DNA of 6,271 bases from Paracoccaceae bacterium. GTDB taxonomy: Bacteria > Pseudomonadota > Alphaproteobacteria > Rhodobacterales > Rhodobacteraceae. The stretch covers positions 1 to 6,271 of the forward strand of contig JALQYS010000205.1 of NCBI GenBank assembly GCA_023254015.1. Direction: 5' to 3'. A program made the position numbers and the translations under genes. Below are positions 1 through 5,305 of this stretch, one piece after another. The first letter of the stretch is position 1. Each line of letters opens with the position of its first letter. Under the pieces are notes generated by a model. It was not told the origin of the DNA. It did not search any database and saw only the letters and a list, made by a program, of their open reading frames with translations.

Positions 1-25
1 CCCGGCGTCCTGACGGGGCGCCGGG
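1..25 (+). terminator. Possible terminator hairpin of an upstream gene
   Basis: CCCGGCG (1-7) is perfectly complementary to CGCCGGG (19-25), giving a 7-bp GC-rich stem with an 11-nt loop followed by ATTTC. The T tract is only three bases, so this is a weak match to an intrinsic terminator. The stem may extend left of the window. It probably ends the gene upstream of ileS, but it could also be a leader structure of ileS. Confidence 0.35.
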
Positions 26-74
26 ATTTCGGCCGCGTTCCGCTGGCCCTTCCATCGACCCATTCCCCTTTGCC

Positions 75-79
75 AAGGA
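75..79 (+). promoter_or_regulatory. Ribosome binding site of ileS
   Basis: AAGGA lies 9 nt upstream of the ATG at 89, a normal Shine-Dalgarno position. It supports that ATG as the start. No convincing -35/-10 pair is visible in positions 26-74, so the promoter is either upstream of the window or of a type not recognisable by eye. Confidence 0.75.
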
Positions 80-88
80 CCGCATCCG

Positions 89-2995
89 ATGTGCGCCGAT
101 ACGCCCAAGACTGACACGCCCGAAACCGATTACCGTGACACCGTTTTCCTGCCGGAAACCGACTTTCCCATGCGCGCGGGCCTGCCGCAGCGTGAACCCG
201 ATTGGCTGGCCCGTTGGGAAAAGATGGGCGTGTATGACCGGTTGCGCGCCAAGAAGGGCCGCAAGGATTTTACCCTGCATGATGGCCCCCCCTATGCCAA
301 TGGCCATCTGCACATCGGCCACGCACTGAACAAGATCCTGAAAGATATGGTGGTGCGCAGCCAGCAGATGATGGGCCGCGATGCCCGCTATGTGCCGGGC
401 TGGGATTGCCACGGTCTGCCGATCGAATGGAAGATCGAAGAGCAATACCGCGCCAAGGGGCTGAACAAGGACGACGTCGATGTCGTGGCCTTCCGTCAGG
501 AATGCCGCAAGTTCGCCGAGGGCTGGATCGACGTGCAGCGGGCCGAGTTCAAGCGGCTGGGTGTCACCGGCAAATGGGAAAAGCCCTATCTCACCATGGA
601 TTACCACGCCGAGGCGGTAATCGCGGATGAGTTCATGAAGTTCCTGATGAACGGGACATTGTATCAGGGCTCCAAGCCCGTCATGTGGTCTCCGGTCGAA
701 AAGACCGCGCTGGCCGAGGCGGAGGTGGAGTATCATGACCATACGAGCCATATGGTCTGGGTGCGGTTCAAGCCCAAGTCGGGCCTTGATGGCGCGACGG
801 TCGTGATCTGGACCACGACGCCCTGGACCATCCCGCAAAACCGCGCCGTCGCCTATGGCCCCGGCATCGCCTATGGCGCCTATCGGGTTGATGTGCTGGG
901 CGAACATTCCACCGCACAGGTGGGCGAGGTGATCCTGCTGGCCGATGCGCTGGCCGAGGCGGTGATGAAATCCGCCCGGGTCGAGGCTTTTACCCGCCTG
1001 CGCGACGTCGCCCCTTCTGAATTCGAGGGCGTGGTCCTCTCGCACCCCTATGCCGGCATCGAAGGCGGCAATGGGGAATGGGATTATCCGGTACCGATGG
1101 TGGCGGGCGACCATGTGACCGATGATGCGGGCACGGGCTTTGTGCATACCGCGCCCAGCCATGGCGATGACGACTATCAGATGGGCCTGAAATTCGGCCT
1201 GCCGATGACCTACAACGTCGAGGCTGACGGTTCCTATCGCACCGATCTGCCCCTGTTCGGCGGCCAGCACATCATCCTGCCCGATGGCAAGGAAGGCCCA
1301 GCGAATGTGAGCAACATCAAGACTTTGGCCGGTGCGGGCGCACTGTTTGCCAAGGGCAAGCTGAAGCACAGCTACCCGCACAGCTGGCGGTCCAAGGCCC
1401 CGGTGATCTATCGCAACACCCCGCAATGGTTCGCCGCCATTGACCGCAAGATCGACGACGGGCAGGGCGCCTATGGCGACACCATCCGGGCGCGTGCGCT
1501 GCATTCGATCAACCAACTGGTGGAGTTTACCCCGGTTTCGGGCCGCAACCGGCTTTATTCCATGATCGAGGCCCGGCCCGATTGGGTGCTGTCGCGCCAG
1601 CGCGCCTGGGGCGTGCCCTTGACCAGCTTTACCAAGGCGGGCGCCAAGCCGACCGATGCCGATTTCCTTCTGCGCAACCCCGAGGTCAATGCCCGCATCA
1701 AGGCGGCGTTCGAAGCCGAGGGCGCGGATTGCTGGTATGTGCCCGGCTTCAAGGAGCGGGTTCTGGGCGGTATCGTCGATCCGGCGGCCTATAATCAGGT
1801 CTTTGACGTGCTGGATGTGTGGTTCGACTCTGGCTCCACCCATGCTTTCGTGCTGCGCGACCGCGAGGACGGCAGCGAGGACGGGATTGCCGACCTTTAT
1901 CTGGAGGGCACCGACCAGCACCGCGGCTGGTTCCATTCGTCGATGTTGCAGGCCTGTGGCACCAAGGGGCGGGCCCCGTATCGCGGTGTGCTGACCCATG
2001 GTTTCACGCTGGACGAAAAGGGCATGAAAATGTCCAAGTCGCTGGGCAATACCGTGGCGCCGCAGCAGGTGATCGACGAATATGGCGCCGATATCCTGCG
2101 GCTGTGGGTGGCACAGTCGGACTACACGGTGGACCTGCGGATCGGGAAAGAAATCCTGAAGGGGGTGGCGGACAGCTATCGCCGCCTGCGCAACACCATG
2201 CGCTTCATGCTGGGCAATCTGGCCGGGTTTACCGATGCCGAAAAGATCGCCCCGGCAGATATGCCAGAGCTGGAGCGCTGGGTGCTGCACCGTCTGGCAG
2301 AGCTGGACGCAGAGGTGCGCCAAGGCTATGCCAAGTATGATTTCCAGGGCGTGTTCCAGAAGCTGTTCGCCTTTGCGACCACCGATCTTTCGGCAGTCTA
2401 TTTCGACATCCGTAAAGATACCCTTTACTGCGACGCGCCTTCCTCCGTTCGCCGCCGGGCTGCGCGGACGGTCCTGGATCTCTTGTTCCACCGGCTGACC
2501 ACGTGGCTGGCGCCGATCCTGACCTTTACCATGGAAGAGGTCTGGCTGTGCCGCAATCCGGGCGACGAGGCCTCGGTCCATCTGGAAGATTTCCCTGAAA
2601 CGCCAGCCGCTTGGCGCGATGACGCGCTGGCGGCGAAGTGGGAGGGCATCCGCGCCGCGCGCCGGGTGGTGACCGGCGCGCTGGAGGTGCAGCGCACGGC
2701 CAAGGTGATCGGTGCCAGCCTTGAGGCGGCACCGGTGGTGCATGTCGAGGACGGGGCGCTGCTTGCGGCGCTGAGGTCGGTCAACTTTGCCGATCTGTGC
2801 ATCACCAGCGGCATTTCGCTGACGGGCGATCCGGCCCCGGCCGAGGCCTTCCGTCTGCCCGAAGTGCCGGGCGTGTCGGTGGTGTTCGAAACCGCCGAGG
2901 GCGAGAAGTGCCAGCGCTGCTGGCAGATCCTGCCCGATGTGGGCAGCCACAAGCACGCCCAGACCTGCAAGCGCTGCAACGACGCTTTGGGGTGA
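89..2995 (+). CDS. ileS: Isoleucyl-tRNA synthetase (class I)
   Basis: This cytoplasmic enzyme charges tRNA-Ile with isoleucine using ATP and hydrolyses mischarged Val-tRNA-Ile. The 968-residue product is complete and slightly longer than the roughly 940 residues usual for bacteria. Visible landmarks in order are: the ATP-binding HIGH motif at residues 75-78 within HDGPPYANGHLHIGH; GWDCHGLPIE at 104-113; the CP1 editing domain with the threonine-rich WTTTPWT at 241-247 and the HTAPSHGDDDY segment at 353-363 that carries the editing aspartate; KMSKS at 647-651; an anticodon-binding helical domain; and a C-terminal zinc finger with Cys941, Cys944, Cys960 and Cys963. The C-terminal zinc knuckle and overall architecture are those of the ordinary bacterial type. 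No frameshift or missing catalytic motif is seen. The start at 89 is supported by AAGGA 9 nt upstream. The gene is followed by a palindrome and then a co-directional peptidase gene. Confidence 0.98.
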   Translation: MCADTPKTDTPETDYRDTVFLPETDFPMRAGLPQREPDWLARWEKMGVYDRLRAKKGRKDFTLHDGPPYANGHLHIGHALNKILKDMVVRSQQMMGRDARYVPGWDCHGLPIEWKIEEQYRAKGLNKDDVDVVAFRQECRKFAEGWIDVQRAEFKRLGVTGKWEKPYLTMDYHAEAVIADEFMKFLMNGTLYQGSKPVMWSPVEKTALAEAEVEYHDHTSHMVWVRFKPKSGLDGATVVIWTTTPWTIPQNRAVAYGPGIAYGAYRVDVLGEHSTAQVGEVILLADALAEAVMKSARVEAFTRLRDVAPSEFEGVVLSHPYAGIEGGNGEWDYPVPMVAGDHVTDDAGTGFVHTAPSHGDDDYQMGLKFGLPMTYNVEADGSYRTDLPLFGGQHIILPDGKEGPANVSNIKTLAGAGALFAKGKLKHSYPHSWRSKAPVIYRNTPQWFAAIDRKIDDGQGAYGDTIRARALHSINQLVEFTPVSGRNRLYSMIEARPDWVLSRQRAWGVPLTSFTKAGAKPTDADFLLRNPEVNARIKAAFEAEGADCWYVPGFKERVLGGIVDPAAYNQVFDVLDVWFDSGSTHAFVLRDREDGSEDGIADLYLEGTDQHRGWFHSSMLQACGTKGRAPYRGVLTHGFTLDEKGMKMSKSLGNTVAPQQVIDEYGADILRLWVAQSDYTVDLRIGKEILKGVADSYRRLRNTMRFMLGNLAGFTDAEKIAPADMPELERWVLHRLAELDAEVRQGYAKYDFQGVFQKLFAFATTDLSAVYFDIRKDTLYCDAPSSVRRRAARTVLDLLFHRLTTWLAPILTFTMEEVWLCRNPGDEASVHLEDFPETPAAWRDDALAAKWEGIRAARRVVTGALEVQRTAKVIGASLEAAPVVHVEDGALLAALRSVNFADLCITSGISLTGDPAPAEAFRLPEVPGVSVVFETAEGEKCQRCWQILPDVGSHKHAQTCKRCNDALG

Positions 2996-2997
2996 AA

Positions 2998-3057
2998 CTC
3001 CTCGTAGCCCTTCGGGCCTCGTCGTGCCACGATGAGCGTCCGAAGGACGACGAAGAG
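2998..3057 (+). repeat. Long imperfect palindrome between ileS and the peptidase gene
   Basis: The two halves of this segment pair around base 3027. An inner stem of 9 pairs (3018-3026 with 3028-3036, including one G-U) is followed by a single bulged C (3037). A second block of 9 pairs (3009-3017 with 3038-3046, including one G-U) comes next, and an outer arm extends to 2998/3057 with three mismatches. As drawn the loop is one base, so in RNA the inner pairs would open to a small loop. There is no trailing T tract: the sequence continues GGGCTGTGATG into the next gene, so it is not a standard intrinsic terminator. The right arm contains the Shine-Dalgarno region of the following gene. It has the look of a dispersed REP-like intergenic element, but copy number cannot be judged from one window. 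Confidence 0.85.
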
Positions 3058-3060
3058 GGG
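3055..3060 (+). promoter_or_regulatory. Ribosome binding site of the P1 peptidase gene
   Basis: GAGGGG ends 5 nt before the ATG at 3066 and only 2 nt before the alternative GTG at 3063, so it favours the ATG. Bases 3055-3057 pair with 2998-3000 in the palindrome, so the site lies at the foot of the hairpin and could be partly masked. Confidence 0.6.
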
Positions 3061-3065
3061 CTGTG

Positions 3066-4043
3066 ATGCCACGTTTGCGCGAATTGGGGTATGGGGTTGG
3101 TCATCTCCCGACGGGCCCGCTGAACGCGATCACCGATGTGGCGGGCGTGGCCGTGGGCCATGTCACCTTGATCGAGGGTGACCGCACCCGCACCGGTGCG
3201 ACGGCGATGCTGCCGCATGGCGGCAACCTGTTTCGCAACAAGGTTCGGGCGGCGCTGGCCGTGCTGAACGGCTTTGGCAAGTTCGCCGGCGCGACGCAGG
3301 TGCAGGAACTGGGCCAGATCGAAACGCCTATCCTGCTGACCAACACATTGGCCGTGGGCCGGGCGATGGAGGCGATCATCGCCCATACGCTGGCCCAACC
3401 GGGCAATGGGCTTGTCACCTCGGTCAATGCCGTGGTGGGGGAAACCAATGACGGGCGGCTGAACGACATTCGCGCGCCCCGCCCCACGGTGGACGAATGC
3501 CGGCAGGCGATTGACGCGGCCCGCTCGGGCCCCGTGGCCGAGGGTGCGGTGGGGGCGGGCACCGGAACGGTGGCCTTCGGCCTGAAGGGCGGGATCGGCA
3601 CCGCCTCGCGCCGGGTGGGGGGCTGGACGCTGGGCGTTCTGGTGCAGGCGAATTTCGGCGGTCATCTGCGGGTGGATGGCGTGCCGGTGGCCAATCTTGC
3701 CGCCCATGATGCCGATGGATCGATCGTCATCCTTCTGGCCACGGATGCCCCGCTTGAGGCAGGCACTCTGCGCCGTCTGGCCACGCGGTCCTTTGGCGGG
3801 CTGGCGCGCACGGGGGCGGCCTTGTCGCATGGGTCGGGCGATTATGCGCTAGCGTTTTCCACGGCCGAAACCGCGGCCGATCTGCCCGCAGAGGCCCTGT
3901 CCAGCCTGTTCGAGGCGGCCATCGAGGCGACAGAAGAGGCGATTCTGAATGCCCTGACCATGGCCCAACCGATGCAGGGGTTCGATGCGACAACAGGGCA
4001 TCCCAACCATGTGGACGCCCTGAGGTTGCGGTCGCGTGATTGA
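3066..4043 (+). CDS. P1-family (DmpA/BapA-like) aminopeptidase, self-processing Ntn-type hydrolase
   Basis: This is a 325-residue member of peptidase family S58/P1, which includes the L-aminopeptidase/D-Ala-esterase DmpA and the beta-aminopeptidase BapA. Family members cleave N-terminal residues and are made as one chain that cuts itself just before the catalytic serine. Family features visible here are: an N-terminal NAITDVAGVAVGH segment (residues 20-32); VNAVVGETNDG (120-130); a glycine-rich GAVGAGTGTVAFGLKGG stretch (160-176); QANFGG with candidate oxyanion Asn196; DADGSIVIL with predicted self-cleavage between Gly218 and nucleophile Ser219; and SHGSGDYALAFST with Ser257 and Asp259. The 38- and 40-residue spacings from Ser219 match those I recall for the BapA catalytic Ser and Glu, with Asp replacing Glu here. 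No signal peptide is apparent, so a cytoplasmic location is likely. The start at ATG 3066 is preferred over GTG 3063 on ribosome-binding spacing. The substrate cannot be deduced; the gene may be co-transcribed with ileS. Confidence 0.92.
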   Translation: MPRLRELGYGVGHLPTGPLNAITDVAGVAVGHVTLIEGDRTRTGATAMLPHGGNLFRNKVRAALAVLNGFGKFAGATQVQELGQIETPILLTNTLAVGRAMEAIIAHTLAQPGNGLVTSVNAVVGETNDGRLNDIRAPRPTVDECRQAIDAARSGPVAEGAVGAGTGTVAFGLKGGIGTASRRVGGWTLGVLVQANFGGHLRVDGVPVANLAAHDADGSIVILLATDAPLEAGTLRRLATRSFGGLARTGAALSHGSGDYALAFSTAETAADLPAEALSSLFEAAIEATEEAILNALTMAQPMQGFDATTGHPNHVDALRLRSRD

Positions 4044-4078
4044 AAAAAACCGCGGGGAGGCTTGCGCGCTCCCCGCGG
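4043..4078 (-). terminator. Intrinsic terminator of the DUF1127 gene
   Basis: CCGCGGGGAG (4050-4059) and CTCCCCGCGG (4069-4078) form a perfect 10-bp stem with a 9-nt loop. On the minus strand it is followed by seven consecutive T residues (complement of 4043-4049), a textbook Rho-independent terminator 14 nt after the DUF1127 stop codon. On the plus strand the stem is followed by AAGGACTG, so it has no U tract for the peptidase transcript. It may still act as a 3'-end-stabilising hairpin there. Confidence 0.9.
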
Positions 4079-4091
4079 AAGGACTGCCCGT

Positions 4092-4295
4092 TCAGGCAGG
4101 GAGACGAATGCGAAACGGCAGGGACGGGAAGCTGAACGCCTTGGTGCGGGCTTCGGTCGGGCCAAGGCCAAGATGCATGGCCGCGATATCCGCGCGTGTC
4201 AGGCCGATATCTGCCAAAAGCCGGTCATCGCTGCGATCCAGAAGGAACTTGGTCGAGCGGCGGGTTTCGATCAGGGACATCAGGCGGGCGAACAT
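4092..4295 (-). CDS. Small DUF1127 (YjiS-like) domain protein
   Basis: The predicted product has 67 residues. Its central segment, FLLDRSDDRLLADIGLTRAD (residues 17-36), fits the DUF1127 signature, in which a Leu/Asp-rich helix is followed by the near-invariant LxDIGLTRxDI. The N-terminus is short and basic (MFARLMSLIETRRSTKF) and there is a Phe/Pro-rich tail (FSFPSLPFRIRLPA) without a recognisable domain. DUF1127 proteins are abundant in alphaproteobacteria. Members have been linked to RNA/phosphate metabolism and stress or host-adaptation responses, but the biochemical role of this one is unknown. Evidence that the gene is real: an AAAGGAG ribosome binding site 6 nt before the ATG, a strong intrinsic terminator just past the stop, and its own upstream control region. 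It is divergent from the LysR gene, which is the likely regulator. It is convergent with the peptidase gene. Confidence 0.9.
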   Translation of the reverse strand: MFARLMSLIETRRSTKFLLDRSDDRLLADIGLTRADIAAMHLGLGPTEARTKAFSFPSLPFRIRLPA

Positions 4296-4301
4296 GGCGG
4301 A

Positions 4302-4308
4302 CTCCTTT
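4302..4308 (-). promoter_or_regulatory. Ribosome binding site of the DUF1127 gene
   Basis: On the minus strand AAAGGAG lies 6 nt before the ATG at 4295. It is the strongest Shine-Dalgarno in the window, consistent with high translation of the small protein, and it fixes the start codon. Confidence 0.85.
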
Positions 4309-4320
4309 GCTTGCCCGGTT

Positions 4321-4349
4321 GCTATGCGCCTTGGCTTGACATTTCACAA
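4321..4349 (-). promoter_or_regulatory. Candidate promoter of the DUF1127 gene
   Basis: On the minus strand TTGTGA (complement of 4344-4349) and CATAGC (complement of 4321-4326) are separated by exactly 17 nt. They match the TTGACA and TATAAT consensus at 4 and 3 of 6 bases. The predicted start would be near 4314, just upstream of the ribosome binding site. The -10 match is weak, so this is tentative. Confidence 0.4.
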
Positions 4350-4364
4350 ACGAATAGGCTTCAT
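4336..4364 (+). promoter_or_regulatory. Candidate promoter of the LysR gene, with possible LysR box
   Basis: A perfect TTGACA (4336-4341) is followed after 17 nt by CTTCAT (4359-4364), a weak -10 matching TATAAT at 3 of 6 bases. The predicted start near 4371 gives a leader of about 14 nt. A T-N11-A motif with partly inverted ends (TTTCACAAACGAA, 4342-4354) lies between the two hexamers and also overlaps the -35 of the opposing promoter. That is where a LysR-type autoregulator commonly binds. Confidence 0.45.
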
Positions 4365-4371
4365 CCCTGAC

Positions 4372-4384
4372 ATTCGGAATATTC
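4372..4384. promoter_or_regulatory. Overlapping short palindromes directly before the LysR start codon
   Basis: ATTCGGAAT (4372-4380) is a 4-bp inverted repeat around a single G, and GAATATTC (4377-4384) is a perfect 8-bp palindrome. Together they give alternating ATTC/GAAT half-sites ending at the base before ATG 4385. They occupy the place where a Shine-Dalgarno would normally be. They could be an operator half of the LysR site or simply AT-rich leader sequence. Confidence 0.35.
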
Positions 4385-5305
4385 ATGGGTGCTGTGGTGA
4401 GCGTTCCGCTTGAAAGCGACCTGATGCGCAGCTTTCTGGCGGTAGCCGACAGCGGGTCGGTCACGCATGCCGCGGCGCGGCTTTATCGCACGCAATCGGC
4501 GGTTTCGCTGCAGATCAAGCGGCTGGAAGACAGCCTTGGCCAGCCCCTGTTCGAACGGCAGGCGCGCGGGGTGGTGCTGACGCCACGGGGCGAGCAGTTG
4601 CTGCCCTATGCCCGCAAGGTGGTGGCGCTTCTGGATCAGGCCGCCGTCGCCTTGCGGGAAAAGCCGCTGGTCGGGCCGGTGCGGGTGGGGATTCCCGACG
4701 AATATTCCGGCACGGTGCTGCCCCGGGTTCTGGCCGCCTTTGACGAACGCCACGAGGGGGTGGAGGTCTCGGTCCGGGTGGACCATTCCACGGCGCAGAT
4801 GCGGGCGCTCGAGGCCGACGAGATCGACCTCGCGGTGATCTATGACTGGGCCTATGTGCAAGAGGGAGAGGTCTTGTGCATCGACCCGACCGTCTGGGTC
4901 ACCTCGACCACCCATCAGCAGCACCTGCGCCGCCCGGTTCCGGTGGCGGTCTATTTCAGCTCGGAATGGAGCCGCGATTTTGCCGAGGCCGGGTTGACCC
5001 GGCAGCGGATCGACTGGCGTCCGGCCTGGAGTTGCGACATGGCGGGGGGCTTCCGCGTTGCGGTGCAGAACGGCATGGCGGTGGCGCCGCTGTCACGGTC
5101 GACGATCCCGGTGGGGTGCCGGGAGCTGACTGCCGAGGACGGCTTTCCGATTGTCGACTATGCCCGGGTGATCCTGCGGCGCAGCCCACGCGGCACCTCG
5201 CCGGCGATCGAAGGCATGGCGACCGTCCTGCGCGAGGCCTTTGCCCCCCTTGGCGTGCAATCGGCCCGGTTGCCCGGACCGAAGCCTGCAAAGCCGGATC
5301 AGTAG
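4385..5305 (+). CDS. LysR-type transcriptional regulator, possibly VtlR-like
   Basis: This 306-residue protein has the usual LysR-family length. The N-terminal winged helix-turn-helix spans about residues 9-72, with SVTHAAARLYRTQSAVSLQI (25-44) as the helix-turn-helix and PLFERQARGVVLTPRGEQLL (54-73) as the wing. A linker helix follows, and the effector-binding domain starts at about residue 98 (GPVRVGIPDEYS) and runs past residue 280. Three cysteines (165, 217, 245) lie in the effector domain. The gene is divergent from the DUF1127 gene across an 89-bp gap, which suggests that it controls that gene and itself. In Brucella, the LysR regulator VtlR controls small DUF1127 proteins, and the arrangement here is similar; orthology is inferred, not shown. 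The start is uncertain: ATG 4385 lacks a clear ribosome binding site, and GTG 4394 or 4397 are alternatives. The 3' end overlaps the convergent RTX gene by 7 bp. Confidence 0.93.
   Translation: MGAVVSVPLESDLMRSFLAVADSGSVTHAAARLYRTQSAVSLQIKRLEDSLGQPLFERQARGVVLTPRGEQLLPYARKVVALLDQAAVALREKPLVGPVRVGIPDEYSGTVLPRVLAAFDERHEGVEVSVRVDHSTAQMRALEADEIDLAVIYDWAYVQEGEVLCIDPTVWVTSTTHQQHLRRPVPVAVYFSSEWSRDFAEAGLTRQRIDWRPAWSCDMAGGFRVAVQNGMAVAPLSRSTIPVGCRELTAEDGFPIVDYARVILRRSPRGTSPAIEGMATVLREAFAPLGVQSARLPGPKPAKPDQ

Noticed and set aside
26..88. T-box or other riboswitch controlling ileS
   Set aside because: The leader within the window is too short, has no T-box consensus or specifier structure, and T-box control of ileS is typical of Gram-positives rather than this kind of organism.
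2998..3057. Reading the ileS-peptidase palindrome as an intrinsic terminator
   Set aside because: No U tract follows it on the plus strand, and it runs directly into the ribosome binding site of the next gene.
2802..3830. 342-codon minus-strand open frame across the ileS end and the peptidase gene
   Set aside because: It runs antisense to two well-supported genes, is Arg/Pro/Gly-rich as expected of GC-rich shadow frames, and would have to read through the palindrome.
4036..4413. Plus-strand open frames (125 and 102 codons) over the DUF1127 region
   Set aside because: Both are antisense to the DUF1127 gene, which has a family signature, ribosome binding site and terminator. The plus-strand frames have none of these.
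4361..4924. 187-codon minus-strand frame opposite the LysR gene
   Set aside because: Low-complexity His/Arg/Pro-rich translation with no domain. The opposing LysR helix-turn-helix is unambiguous.
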